Assembly (NCBI RefSeq): GCF_008710135.1 | Contig: NZ_VYKK01000017.1 | Location: forward strand, 54,299 to 118,298 | From: Paenibacillus spiritus | GTDB taxonomy: Bacteria > Bacillota > Bacilli > Paenibacillales > Paenibacillaceae | DNA: 64,000 nucleotides | Direction of reading: 5' to 3' | Shown: positions 42,306 to 51,134 of the stretch, in pieces | Layout of the letters: each line of letters begins with the position of its first letter | Position numbering within the stretch: the first letter of the stretch is position 1 | The notes under the pieces: generated by a model | The model's database searches: none | Seen by the model: only the letters and a program-made list of their open reading frames with translations | Told to the model about the DNA's origin: nothing | Translations under genes and position numbers: made by a program

Positions 42306-43729
42306 GATGTCGATCTTCCTTTCTTGTCGGTGTGCCGGGAGAGAGGTTCTTCAGAGCCGGCCTTAAGGGGGTTCAGCAGGGAGCGCAGCGTCCCGGCAAG
42401 GTCCGGGGCAAGCCCGCCGCTCAGCTGCTCGCGGACGAACCGGTCCTGCCTGCGGCGCATCTCCGGGCTTGGCCCGTTCTCATGCAGGCTGCGGAGGCGC
42501 TCTTCGAGGAGACTGCGCAGCTCCGCAGCGAGTCCGGGGGAGCTCTCCATCTCCGCCTCGACCCGCTTCATGTACGCCCAGTCGTCGTAATAGGGCGGCC
42601 TCGGGACAAGCTCTTCCCAGTCAAGGAAGAGACCCCGGTCCAGATGAGCCTTCATGAAGCGGGTATAGCGAAGCTGGCCGGCGTTCTGCGGCGGCAGAAC
42701 CACCGGCGTTAGGCCGAGATACAGGATTTCGCAGAGGGTGGCAAAGCCCGGCTGGGCCGCGACGACCGGATATTCGGACAGCTTCCGAAAGTACTCTTCC
42801 GGCGGAAGCGTGCGGCTTCCCGCGAGAAGGGCGGAGCCGCACATCTCCATGCCGGGAATTCCGCCAAGCGTGTCGTTCATGAGCTTCCGGTAGCGGTTCT
42901 GCTCGGACATGCCGCCGAGCACGGCCAGCGTCCGCCCAAAGGGAGCGTCCGGCGAAGCGGGGAGGTCCGGCGCAGAAGAGGCGTTCGGCCGGGTGTATTC
43001 CGCAGCTGAAGGCGAAGAATCCGGGGGGCTGCCGCCCCGATCTGTGTCCCGGCAAGAATCCGGGGCGCAGCCCCGGCCTGTGCCGCTTCGGAAGAGCTGC
43101 CCGGCTTCCCGCCGGGCAGCCGGCAACGAGTCCAGCACGGTGTCCAGCGCCTCGTCCAGAACAGGCGGAAGGAACCGGGTGCCCGCGGGCTCCAGAAAGG
43201 CGCGCAGCCGTTCCCCGCAGGGAACGAACTCTTCGACCAGACTGAGGTCCGCCGTCAGATGAGCCAGGATGGAACGCTTCTCCCGCTCCTCCAGATAAGC
43301 ACGGTCATAGGTCCGGCCCGCAGGACGAAGCAGTTCCTGAAGCTCTTCGCCCGAGGCGGATTCAAGAAGCCGGTCCGCTTCCTTCCGGTACACCGGCAGG
43401 GGAGCCGGAGGATCGTAGAGCCAGAAGATGAGGTCGGCGTAGACGACGCGCAGTCCGGCCTTTTTGGCCAGAATCGCAAGCCGGCTGTTCATGACTGAGA
43501 GCAGACAATCGTAGCGGGACAGAAGCGCCATCGCATCCGGCAGAAGGGGCGGGAGCGGGATGGGCTGAAGCTGAAGGCTCGCAAAATACTCGTAGCTGGT
43601 CTCCGAGCCGATATAGTCGGCCTGCCGCGGGTCGATTCCCAAGCGGCGGAGCAGATGAACGGCATTGGCCGAGGGGCCAAAGCCTTGGGCTTCGGCGCAG
43701 ACGAGCAGCCGGGGGGACGGTACAGTCAT
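42302..43729 (-). CDS. Glycosyltransferase-like (GT-B type) protein
   Basis: This protein of about 475 residues is not firmly recognised. The N-terminus LLVCAEAQGFGPSANAVHLLRRLG and the later segment YPVVAAQPGFATLCEILYLGLTPVVLPPQNAGQLRY resemble the two Rossmann halves of GT-B glycosyltransferases (MurG-like nucleotide-sugar site). Acceptor and donor are unknown. No signal peptide or membrane helix is seen. Residues about 215-260 form a Pro/Ser/Asp-rich linker encoded over an imperfect tandem duplication (43016-43082). I choose ATG 43729, which overlaps the SWIM stop (ATGA), over the longer frame to 43816. Its position between SWIM and SNF2 genes with 4-base overlaps at both ends is unexpected for a sugar enzyme. 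Confidence 0.6.
   Translation of the reverse strand: MTVPSPRLLVCAEAQGFGPSANAVHLLRRLGIDPRQADYIGSETSYEYFASLQLQPIPLPPLLPDAMALLSRYDCLLSVMNSRLAILAKKAGLRVVYADLIFWLYDPPAPLPVYRKEADRLLESASGEELQELLRPAGRTYDRAYLEEREKRSILAHLTADLSLVEEFVPCGERLRAFLEPAGTRFLPPVLDEALDTVLDSLPAARREAGQLFRSGTGRGCAPDSCRDTDRGGSPPDSSPSAAEYTRPNASSAPDLPASPDAPFGRTLAVLGGMSEQNRYRKLMNDTLGGIPGMEMCGSALLAGSRTLPPEEYFRKLSEYPVVAAQPGFATLCEILYLGLTPVVLPPQNAGQLRYTRFMKAHLDRGLFLDWEELVPRPPYYDDWAYMKRVEAEMESSPGLAAELRSLLEERLRSLHENGPSPEMRRRQDRFVREQLSGGLAPDLAGTLRSLLNPLKAGSEEPLSRHTDKKGRSTS
43016..43082. repeat. Imperfect tandem duplication within the glycosyltransferase-like gene
   Basis: Two copies of a motif AGAATCCGGGG...GCCCC(G)...CTGTG, about 38 bases apart, differ by a few changes. 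They encode part of the disordered linker. Confidence 0.55.
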
Positions 43730-45480
43730 GGAATCAGCTTTCCTCTCCGCAGTTCTTCCTGAAGCGCGCGCAGGCGGCTGTGCCGGACCGAGAAGCCCAG
43801 CAGATAGCCTTCCCATTGCTCGGCGCGCCCGAGCTTTTTATAGATTTTGGCCAGCCGTTTCAGCAGCCGGACGGCCGCTCTGTAATCCTGCCGGTTCTTC
43901 CCGTCGATCAGCCGCTCCACGGCCTGGTGATAAAAAGGCAGAAGCAGCGCGGGTTCCCGCTTCTCGATCTCCTGCAGCTCCGCCGCCCGGAATTCCGCCG
44001 GGTCACTCCCGGAGCTTAACAGCAGATCCATCCACTCGCGGTAGCGGCCGCGGGCCTTAAGCTGCTCCTTGTACATGTCTTCACCGAGCGGACTCAGCTC
44101 ATCCAGCGTCCGCCACATCCGGCCTTCCGCTTCCGGCCGACGTTCCAGCACCGCGTTCCAGTAAGCGGAGTAATCGGCCAGCCGGGGGTAGCGGCACTCC
44201 CGTAGCAGCGCTGCGGCCCCGGACAGCCATTCGAGCAGGCGGTCCCATTCCTCCAGCTCCGCGAGCCGCTGCCAGTACAGATTCATCCGCTCGGCGGAGA
44301 ACCCGGGCAGTTCGGCGGCGGACTTAAGCGCCTGCCGCGCGTCTTCGTCCCGGCGGAGAATCAGCGCCATCCAGGCGGCAGCCAGCAGGCGCTGGAGCCG
44401 CCCGGACGGGGAGGAGCGGACCGGCTCCTCGGCGAGCAGGACGTCCAGCTCGGCCTCGCACCAGGCCAGATCGGGCATTCCCGGGAGCAGCCAGCTTCGG
44501 GTGAAGGCGAAGTAGAGATCGGCGTAGAACGATTGCTCCCGCGAGTCGGCCAGCATTTCGGCGCGGAGCACCGCAAGCGTCTCCAGCATCCGCGCAGCCA
44601 GGGCGGGCTCTCCTTCGCCCTCCGGCGGTCCCGACTCCGCCGCTTCCGCGAGCTCCCGCTGCAGGCCCGCAATGGCCAGATGGGTAAAATACCCCGGCGT
44701 CGCGGCCCAGCCCGGAAGCCCGGCCCGGCCCGGCGGCGGCGCGGTCAGCCGGTGCAGGACGAACAGCCGGGCGTGCAGGCTGTAGAGCTTGCCGATGCCG
44801 GGCGGAAGGGGCGGACAGCGGTCCAGCAGGGCTGCCAGCGCCTCCTCGGCGTAGCGGGGTGTACGGGGGGCGGCGTCGAGCGAAGCGGTGCAGAGCGCGA
44901 AATATTCCCGCCAGCCCGCTGCGGTCATGGAAGGGATCAGCGCCGCCCCTTCCTCTGCCGGGTCCCGTCGGCGGCGATCCCGCCCCGCTGCACTGCGAAC
45001 GGCGGCCGGGGCGCCGGACGGTTCAGGTCCGGTCAGGCGCTTCCCGTCCGGGCGTGCCCCCGCTCCGTACAGCCTTTCCTGCTCCGGACCGGCCTGCCGC
45101 TCCTCTTCCGCGCGGTGCGGCTCGGCGGCTGCCGCAGGTCTCGCCGCGCCGGCGAAGCGGGCGTTCGCAAGCTGCTGAACCGGCCGCCCGGCCAGCGCCG
45201 CATAGCGCATCAGCGCCGCCGCCATATGCTTGCACGGCTTGCCGGCTCCGCAGCCGCAGCTGCCGGTCTCCGGCTGCCGGAGCGGGACCTCGGCCGTATA
45301 GGCCTCCCGGTCTGTGACAACAGCCCGGACCAGGTCCGGCTCCGGCATGGCGAACTCGCCCACGCGGCCCTGCTTCTCGTATTGGAATCCCTGCTTGAGC
45401 GTCAGATCTTCAAAACTCGCCGCCGCGCTTGCCAGCAGCGCCTGCCAGTCGTCGTCTCCTGGCGGATAGAATGCTTCCAT
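43726..45480 (-). CDS. SWIM zinc-finger protein
   Basis: This 584-residue protein has a SWIM finger near residues 75-86: C-x-C-x(n)-C-x-H in GSCGCGAGKPCKHMAAALM. SWIM domains bind DNA or proteins, and in bacteria they commonly pair with SNF2 ATPases, as here. The rest is largely helical and may form a TPR-like scaffold (repeated LAELEEWDRLLEWL-type helices, about 250-570), with a low-complexity Glu/Arg/Ala segment around 105-170. I choose ATG 45480 (MEAFYPPGDDDW), seven bases after GGGAGAG. The open frame continuing to 45891 is not coding-like. It is the first gene of the operon; the next start overlaps its stop. Confidence 0.85.
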   Translation of the reverse strand: MEAFYPPGDDDWQALLASAAASFEDLTLKQGFQYEKQGRVGEFAMPEPDLVRAVVTDREAYTAEVPLRQPETGSCGCGAGKPCKHMAAALMRYAALAGRPVQQLANARFAGAARPAAAAEPHRAEEERQAGPEQERLYGAGARPDGKRLTGPEPSGAPAAVRSAAGRDRRRRDPAEEGAALIPSMTAAGWREYFALCTASLDAAPRTPRYAEEALAALLDRCPPLPPGIGKLYSLHARLFVLHRLTAPPPGRAGLPGWAATPGYFTHLAIAGLQRELAEAAESGPPEGEGEPALAARMLETLAVLRAEMLADSREQSFYADLYFAFTRSWLLPGMPDLAWCEAELDVLLAEEPVRSSPSGRLQRLLAAAWMALILRRDEDARQALKSAAELPGFSAERMNLYWQRLAELEEWDRLLEWLSGAAALLRECRYPRLADYSAYWNAVLERRPEAEGRMWRTLDELSPLGEDMYKEQLKARGRYREWMDLLLSSGSDPAEFRAAELQEIEKREPALLLPFYHQAVERLIDGKNRQDYRAAVRLLKRLAKIYKKLGRAEQWEGYLLGFSVRHSRLRALQEELRRGKLIP

Positions 45481-45832
45481 ATTTGAACTCTCCCGGGTGG
45501 TGAAGTTGATTTTATTCAGTATAGCATTTTTTCGCCGGTGCTTTTGTGATGAACAGAGCCTCATTGCAGACCGGACCCTAATAAGGCAGCCGCCCCGATA
45601 TTCGGAGCGGCTGCCTTGTTGGCGGCGGCTGGCCAGGAGGACCCTGGCGGAGCTGCCGTATCCGGCTGGCCTTGAGGGGGCCTGGCGGCCTCGTCGTATC
45701 CGGCTGGCCTGGCGGCCTGACGGAACGGGTGCCTCTGGCGGTCCATGCCGACCCGGCACTCCCTGCCGGTCGGCGCCGAGGGAGACCTTAACGGCGATAA
45801 CCGGCCGTTCTTTCTCCCGGGCCGGCACGCGC
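45481..45832. other. Intergenic region with hairpin and short direct repeats
   Basis: This 352-base gap contains no supported gene. AAGGCAGCCGC (45583-45593) and GCGGCTGCCTT (45607-45617) form a strong stem that can terminate the diguanylate cyclase transcript. The 16-base sequence CGTATCCGGCTGGCCT occurs at 45657-45672 and again at 45695-45710, with CTGGCGGCCT also repeated, a 38-base period. Confidence 0.7.
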
Positions 45833-48097
45833 TTAGACCGAGCGTTTGCTGCCGTAAGCGCGGACGCGGTTGCGGCCGTTCTCCTTGGCATCGTACAGGG
45901 CCTGGTCGGCTTTGTTGATCAGCTCGGTCAACGAGTGAACCGAGCGGTCTGACGAAGCGACGCCAAGGCTGATGGTGATGGTCTGCTCATCGGCTTCCAG
46001 TTCCACCGGCGTCAGTTCCAGTTGCTCCCGCATCGCTTCTGCGAGCCGGAGGGCGCGATCAGCGCGGACGCCGGGCAGCAGAACGATAAATTCTTCGCCG
46101 CCGTAACGGCCGATCAGTCCCCGCGAATGCAGGAGCTTCCGAAGTCGGTAGACGACTTCCTGAATGACCCGGTCGCCGGCCTGGTGGCCGTAGTGGTCGT
46201 TGATGCTCTTGAAATGGTCGATATCGACCATAATCACTGAGAGCGGATAATCCGATCCCTGGCTCCGGTCGAAGTGGCGTTCGGCCAGCTTCAGGAAGTA
46301 CGTCCGGTTGTAGACGCCGGTCAGACCGTCGGTGGTCGCCATCCGGTTGATCTCGCCGAACAGCCGGGCATTCTCGATGGAGACCGCCACCTGGCTGGAG
46401 AAATCGGAGAGAATCCGGCATTCTTCCTGACTGATGGTCCGGTAGCCGATGCTGTAGAGGACGATCAGGGCGAGCACGCGTCCGTGGTACATCACCGGGA
46501 TGCCGATGCAGGTACGGACGCCCGGCCCGGTTCCGCACGGGACCAGACTGCCGTCCGTCCACAGCACGGTCCGTTCGGCCAGCAGACGGGCATAGAAGGG
46601 GTCGTCCTCCAGGCCGCCCTCTTCATGCTTGTTCCAGACTCCGCCTCCGGAGCCGACGGCGGCTTTCGGTACATAGGCTTCTTCCTCTTCCAGCAGAATC
46701 CAGCCGCTCTCGCAGCCGGTGACCCGGGAGAGGCTGGTCAGCGCCAGCGACAGCTGCTGGTCGATGTTATGCGTCGAGGTCAGCGTCCGCGTCGCCCGGT
46801 GCAGCGCCTTGAGCATGACGGCCTGCCGCTCCTCCAGCCGCTTCTCGCTGCGAAGCAGATTGAAGCGGTCGGCCAGCGCCAGCGACAGCAGCATCGTCTC
46901 GGCCACAGAGCCGAGACGGATGCCGTAGAGCGACCAGAAGTTCAGCGGCAACAGCTTGAAGGCGGCGAGAATATTCAGAATCGCCCCCGCGAACAGCGCT
47001 GCCCAGGCCAGGCTGTAATACAGCACGGTCCGCGAGCGGAGCCGGACGGCGAAGACGCCCGCGATGCAGGTCAGAAGTCCGGCCGTGGCCGCATAGACGG
47101 CGATGCGGGTTGAGGCTGCGGCAGACAGCAGCGGAAAGGAGGCCAGACAGGCCATCATGCCGGCGGAGACGCCCTTCATGATTCGACCCATGCGCGGCGA
47201 ATGCCGGGCTACGGACAGGAAGCTGGAGGTGAAGAGCAGGGCGGCCAGTGTAGTCAGAACGATAAACACCGGATTGCTCTTGAGCTCCCAGGCCGGCGCA
47301 TTGGGCCAGAGATAGGCATAGGCGAGGCCGTCCCAGACCAGCTGCAGTCCGGCGAAGGACAGAATGAACATCATATAGTACAAATACGTCCGGTCCCGGA
47401 TCGAGAAATACAGGAAGACATGATACAGCGCCATAATCAGCATGATGCCGTAATAGGCGCCCAGTATCAGATTGACATTCTGCTCGCGCTCCACGAAGCT
47501 CTGCACTTCCCACAGCTTCATCGGAAGCTGGAGATACGTGTCCGTGTGCACCCGCATGTACAGCTCCTGCTCTGCCGATGGAGGAAAGACCAGCTGGAAC
47601 ACAAAGTTACGGTGCAGGATCTCCCGTTCCCCGAAAGGCAGGGCATGCCCGGTATGCGCCTTCTGAATCAGCCGGCCGTTCTCGAATTGATAGAGAGTCA
47701 CTTCGCTAAGCTGGGGCTTGGACAGTTCCAGCAGCAGGTTCTTCGCGTATGGAGAACCGTTATGAAGCCGGATTCGGACCCAGTAGACCGAATCGCTCAG
47801 CGTCCCGGCGAGCCCGCTGTCCGAATAGGAGCGGAACAGGCTGCTGAACTCCGGCTTCCGGACGTTCTCGATCGTCAGCTTGCCGGTCCGGTCCTCAAGA
47901 ATGGCCAGGCGATCCTTGAGGTCCAGTGATTGCTGGAAATCCCCGGCTTCCGCGGGGTAAGCGGCTTCTGCGCGGGCCGGGAACCAGGCCAATACAAGCA
48001 GCAGAAGCAGTCCAAGCGCTCCCAGCCTGCGGGTGCAGGCCGAAGCGGGCCTGCGCCGGTCTGGGCAACCGGCGGTGCTGTTCACTCCCGGAGTCAT
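45833..48097 (-). CDS. Membrane diguanylate cyclase: 7TMR-DISM sensor, GAF, GGDEF
   Basis: This 754-residue protein makes cyclic di-GMP from two GTP. A signal peptide (about 22-45) leads to a 7TMR-DISMED2 extracellular sensor domain (about 50-190), then seven hydrophobic helices (about 205-400, YYGIMLIMALYHVFLYFSIRDRTYLYYM). A GAF domain (about 435-590) and a C-terminal GGDEF domain (about 595-750) follow. The active-site loop is RYGGEEF near residue 665, with DIDHFKSINDHYGHQAGD intact, so it should be active. The inhibitory RxxD site is absent: the aligned residues are HSRG. It lies seven bases after a permuted-papain hydrolase gene, probably one operon. It is a plausible supplier of the ligand for the riboswitch at 1742. 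Confidence 0.95.
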   Translation of the reverse strand: MTPGVNSTAGCPDRRRPASACTRRLGALGLLLLLVLAWFPARAEAAYPAEAGDFQQSLDLKDRLAILEDRTGKLTIENVRKPEFSSLFRSYSDSGLAGTLSDSVYWVRIRLHNGSPYAKNLLLELSKPQLSEVTLYQFENGRLIQKAHTGHALPFGEREILHRNFVFQLVFPPSAEQELYMRVHTDTYLQLPMKLWEVQSFVEREQNVNLILGAYYGIMLIMALYHVFLYFSIRDRTYLYYMMFILSFAGLQLVWDGLAYAYLWPNAPAWELKSNPVFIVLTTLAALLFTSSFLSVARHSPRMGRIMKGVSAGMMACLASFPLLSAAASTRIAVYAATAGLLTCIAGVFAVRLRSRTVLYYSLAWAALFAGAILNILAAFKLLPLNFWSLYGIRLGSVAETMLLSLALADRFNLLRSEKRLEERQAVMLKALHRATRTLTSTHNIDQQLSLALTSLSRVTGCESGWILLEEEEAYVPKAAVGSGGGVWNKHEEGGLEDDPFYARLLAERTVLWTDGSLVPCGTGPGVRTCIGIPVMYHGRVLALIVLYSIGYRTISQEECRILSDFSSQVAVSIENARLFGEINRMATTDGLTGVYNRTYFLKLAERHFDRSQGSDYPLSVIMVDIDHFKSINDHYGHQAGDRVIQEVVYRLRKLLHSRGLIGRYGGEEFIVLLPGVRADRALRLAEAMREQLELTPVELEADEQTITISLGVASSDRSVHSLTELINKADQALYDAKENGRNRVRAYGSKRSV

Positions 48098-48104
48098 GAA
48101 GCGC

Positions 48105-48746
48105 TCAGACCGGCTCTTTCTCGGGGTCCAGCGAAATTTCGATTTCTTCGCCGAACCGGCCTTTCAGCAGCTCGAGGTTGCCGTCCGAGGAGAAGTCCTT
48201 CGGCATGAAGCCGTTGACGACAGAGTCCTGGCTCAAGAGTCCCATGCGGATATACGATTCGGCGACCAGCTCGCTGCAGGTGTAGTTGTCCTGCTGGGAG
48301 CGGATGTGGAACAGGCGGCCCAGCGCTACTTCCCAGATCATCTCCCACTGGCCGGGATTCGGAAGTCCGTGAATTTCGGTGAACAGATGCCGAAGAGCGT
48401 CCAGCATCTCCGTCGTCCGATCCATCACCAGCGGCCGGACGGCGTAGCGCGGCGGCACATAAGGCACCACATCGCTGCCGTAGGAGCGCAGGCGGTCCTC
48501 CAGCTTCACCAGCTTCGGACCGGGAATATGGTCCTGGTAGGTCTCGTCGGGCAGGTCGGTCAGTGCGGTGGACTCCCAGAGAAGCGGGTACTGGAATTCC
48601 GGCAGGCGGACGGCCATGGCGACGTGCGACCACGGGCTGCCTTCAAGCTTCTCCACCTTCTTGCTGATTTCATATTGTCCGCTGAACAGAATCAGATCTC
48701 CGGTCTGAAGCCCGGACTGGATCTCTGCGTATGGCAGTTTATTCAT
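48105..48746 (-). CDS. YiiX-like permuted papain (NlpC/P60 superfamily) hydrolase
   Basis: This 213-residue protein has features of the circularly permuted NlpC/P60 (YiiX/YebB, DUF830) group. GDLILFSGQYEISKKVEKLEGSPWSHVAMAV supplies the His near residue 41, and DNYTCSELVAESYIRMGLL supplies the Cys near residue 155, in the order His then Cys. Members cleave amide or ester bonds, often in peptidoglycan peptides or lipids; the substrate here is unknown. No signal peptide is visible, so cytoplasmic action is likely. It is upstream of, and nearly touching, the diguanylate cyclase gene, so they are probably co-transcribed. Confidence 0.82.
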   Translation of the reverse strand: MNKLPYAEIQSGLQTGDLILFSGQYEISKKVEKLEGSPWSHVAMAVRLPEFQYPLLWESTALTDLPDETYQDHIPGPKLVKLEDRLRSYGSDVVPYVPPRYAVRPLVMDRTTEMLDALRHLFTEIHGLPNPGQWEMIWEVALGRLFHIRSQQDNYTCSELVAESYIRMGLLSQDSVVNGFMPKDFSSDGNLELLKGRFGEEIEISLDPEKEPV

Positions 48747-48921
48747 GAATCAATTTCCCCCCAAGTCATGCGCAGGACGACAGCGCTGCGCACGGAATTC
48801 TGCTGACCAATTCGACAATGCAGGAGGAAAATCCTGTTTGCGGAGGAGAAAATGCCAATTTTATTGTGAAAATGTGTAAGCGGCTTGACTGTCGAGATCT
48901 TGCTCTCCTGGCCCGCGAACC

Positions 48922-48950
48922 TTATAGAAGCGGGAGTGATGCGCTATAAT
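48922..48950 (+). promoter_or_regulatory. Promoter of the adaA-adaB-alkA operon
   Basis: TTATAG (48922-48927), 17 bases, TATAAT (48945-48950). The -35 is weak, consistent with activation by methylated AdaA. No Ada-box could be defined with certainty. Confidence 0.65.
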
Positions 48951-48971
48951 GGGGCCATGGAGGAGATCGAC

Positions 48972-49583
48972 ATGGATCAGACGCTCTTCGACCGGCTGTA
49001 TCAGGCAGTGACTGCCTGCGATGCGGCCTATGACGGGGTGTACTATACGGGAGTTCGGAGCACGGGCATCGTCTGCCGCCCTTCCTGCCGGGCAAGAACG
49101 CCCAAGCCGGAGAATGTGACGTTCTACCGGACGCTGGAGGAGGCGCTTCAGGCCGGCTACCGTCCCTGCAAAAGATGCCGCCCCGACGAGCACGGGGCCC
49201 TACGCCCCGACGCCGTCCTGGCGATGCAGGCCGACGCTATGCTTGCGGCCGGGGAAGGCCGGCCGCCGAAGCTGGCCGAGCTGGCCGCGGAGCTGGGCGT
49301 CAGCCCCTGGCATCTGCACCGCATCTATAAGGAAGTGACCGGGCAGACTCCGGCGGCCCGGTCGGATGCGCTGCGGCTGGAGAAGGCCTGCGGGCTGCTG
49401 GCGGAAGGGAAGCGGCCCATAGCCGAGGCCGGGCGCTGCGCTGGGTTCCGCAGCGCTTCCCATTTTGCCGCCTGGTTCCAGCAGCGCACGGGCATGACGC
49501 CAAGCGAATACCGGCTGTCCCTGCGGGAAGGAGCAGCCGCCGAGGCTGCCGGAGAAGACATCGCGGAGGAGGAGAACCGATGA
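48972..49583 (+). CDS. adaA: AdaA methylphosphotriester-DNA methyltransferase / AraC-type activator
   Basis: This 203-residue protein has the Ada zinc domain (about 1-80). VRSTGIVCRPSCRAR contains the acceptor Cys and GYRPCKRCRP the other zinc ligands. An AraC-type DNA-binding region (about 95-180) has two helix-turn-helices: LAAELGVSPWHLHRIYKEVTGQTP and EAGRCAGFRSASHFAAWFQQRTGMTPSEYR. It transfers a methyl group from phosphotriesters to its Cys and then activates the adaptive-response operon. The start ATG 48972 lies six bases after GGAGGAG; the upstream in-frame starts are rejected. Its stop overlaps the next start (ATGA). Separate AdaA and AdaB proteins are the Bacillus arrangement. Confidence 0.95.
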   Translation: MDQTLFDRLYQAVTACDAAYDGVYYTGVRSTGIVCRPSCRARTPKPENVTFYRTLEEALQAGYRPCKRCRPDEHGALRPDAVLAMQADAMLAAGEGRPPKLAELAAELGVSPWHLHRIYKEVTGQTPAARSDALRLEKACGLLAEGKRPIAEAGRCAGFRSASHFAAWFQQRTGMTPSEYRLSLREGAAAEAAGEDIAEEENR

Positions 49584-50131
49584 AGACGCGGATATACAAG
49601 CACGGGATGGAAGGAATAGGCCGGAGCTGGACGCTCTGGGCAACGGAGCGGGGCCTGTGCCGGCTGTCGTTCGGGCACGAGCCGGAGGAGACGGCGCTGG
49701 CCTGGCTGGGCCGGCATGTCCCGGAAGGAAGCATCGCGGTTGGTCCCGGTCCTTTGGCAGAATGGGGGGCTTGCGACCGGCTCGCAGATTACTTCGCCGG
49801 CCGTCCCGCCGCTTTCGGAGACCTGCCGCTGGATCTTCGGGGCACAGCGTTTCAACAGAGCGTCTGGCTTGCGCTGGCGGATATCCCCTATGGAGAGGTC
49901 CGGACGTATCGGGAATTGGCGGAGAGCATCGGGAAGCCTGCGGCGCTGCGGGCGGTCGGAACGGCCAACGGGCGCAATCCGCTCCCGCTCCTTCTTCCCT
50001 GCCACCGGGTTGTGGGCACGAACGGCACGCTGACCGGCTATGCCGGGGGACTTGGACTGAAGCAGCAGCTTTTGCAGCTGGAAGGCATTCGTAATGTGAG
50101 GGAGGGCGGACATGAGCGTTTTGCTTTTTGA
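49580..50131 (+). CDS. adaB: AdaB O6-methylguanine-DNA methyltransferase
   Basis: This 183-residue suicide repair protein moves the methyl group of O6-methylguanine to the Cys of LLPCHRVVGTNG (around residue 140). FQQSVWLALADIPYGEVRTYRELAE and the Arg-finger region AVGTANGRNPLP are canonical, as is the closing GYAGGLGLKQQLLQLEG. Length and motifs are complete. It is translationally coupled to adaA (4-base overlap), and its end overlaps alkA by 20 bases, so the three repair functions are expressed together. Confidence 0.96.
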   Translation: MKTRIYKHGMEGIGRSWTLWATERGLCRLSFGHEPEETALAWLGRHVPEGSIAVGPGPLAEWGACDRLADYFAGRPAAFGDLPLDLRGTAFQQSVWLALADIPYGEVRTYRELAESIGKPAALRAVGTANGRNPLPLLLPCHRVVGTNGTLTGYAGGLGLKQQLLQLEGIRNVREGGHERFAF

Positions 50132-51017
50132 ACGGGAGCTGCCGGAGCTGTTCAGCTGGGAAGAATGTCTGGCTTATCTGGACCGAACGCCGCTGGAATG
50201 CCTGTTTCGGACGAATCCGGCGGACCAAAGCATCATCCGCCTGATCGAAGCGGACGGTCTGCGTCTTCCGGTGCGGCTGTCGCTCTCCCGGCCGGGTACG
50301 CTGGCCGCCGAATCCTTGACCGGGGAGATGCCGTCCGAAGCCGGACTTGCGGAGCTGCGGGAATATGTCGCGGACTGGTTCGATCTGGACCGGAACCTGG
50401 CGCCGTTCTATCAGCGGGGGGAGAACGATGCGGTGCTCGGACCGCTGCTGCGCCGCCACCGGGGCCTCCGGATCGTCGGCATCCCCGATCTGTTCGAGGC
50501 GCTCTGCTGGGCCATTCTCGGGCAGCAGGTCAACCTTGCCTTTGCCTATTTGCTCAAGCAGCGCTTGACCGAGGCGTTCGGGGAATGGAGAGAGTATGAG
50601 GGGGAACGCTATCCGCTGTTCCCGAAGCCGGAGGCGCTGCGGGGCGTGACCGAAGAGGAGCTGATGCGCCTGAAGCTGAGCGGAAGCAAGGCCCGGACCG
50701 TGCTCGAGGTCGCCCGGCGGATCGACGAAGGGCTGCTCAGCCGGGAAGAGCTGCTAGCGCTTGCGTCGCCGGAGGATGCGGGGCGTACGCTGACGGCAGT
50801 CAAGGGCATCGGCCCCTGGACGGCGGCCTATGTGCGGATGCGCTGTCTGCGCGATCCGAGCGCTTTTCCTATCGGGGATGCAGGACTGCACAACGCGGTG
50901 CGGCATACACTCGGGACCGACCGGAAGCCGACGATGCCGGAACTGCTGGAGTTGTTCGCAGGGTGGAGAGGCTGGGAGGCGTATGCCACCTTCTATCTGT
51001 GGCGCGTTCTGTACTGA
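50112..51017 (+). CDS. alkA: DNA-3-methyladenine glycosylase II (AlkA type)
   Basis: This 301-residue base-excision glycosylase removes alkylated purines. The helix-hairpin-helix LTAVKGIGPWTAAYVRMR is followed by PIGDAGLHNAV, in which Asp256 is the catalytic aspartate. LCWAILGQQVNLAFAYLLKQRL is the conserved helix preceding it. The N-terminal beta domain of AlkA is present. The start lies inside adaB, and coupling completes an adaptive-response operon against alkylation damage. No terminator hairpin is obvious between its stop and the next gene. Confidence 0.95.
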   Translation: MSVLLFERELPELFSWEECLAYLDRTPLECLFRTNPADQSIIRLIEADGLRLPVRLSLSRPGTLAAESLTGEMPSEAGLAELREYVADWFDLDRNLAPFYQRGENDAVLGPLLRRHRGLRIVGIPDLFEALCWAILGQQVNLAFAYLLKQRLTEAFGEWREYEGERYPLFPKPEALRGVTEEELMRLKLSGSKARTVLEVARRIDEGLLSREELLALASPEDAGRTLTAVKGIGPWTAAYVRMRCLRDPSAFPIGDAGLHNAVRHTLGTDRKPTMPELLELFAGWRGWEAYATFYLWRVLY

Positions 51018-51134
51018 CAAGCCCGTTTTTGTCGGTGAAGGCCAATTATTCCCGCTGTCCGTATTCGTGCCTTCTAGGCAAGAAGTGTTCTGCGAAGAAT
51101 GGACATACGCAGAGTAAGACGAGGCTTTGCTTTT

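Noticed and set aside
38940..42590. Open frame of 1216 codons on the plus strand opposite the SNF2 gene
   Set aside because: The minus-strand SNF2 motifs are complete; the plus frame is low-complexity Arg/Ala/Gly and crosses the terminator at 39037-39069.
39162..45480. DISARM- or other SNF2-based phage defence system
   Set aside because: No methyltransferase, phospholipase D or other defence gene is present; SWIM plus SNF2 is a common non-defence pair.
45657..45710. Possible CRISPR-like repeats
   Set aside because: Only two copies of a 16-base direct repeat, no spacer array and no cas genes.
45481..45891. N-terminal extension of the SWIM protein
   Set aside because: Arg/Pro/Ala-rich, spans the intergenic hairpin and direct repeats and overlaps the diguanylate cyclase gene; ATG 45480 has a proper ribosome site.
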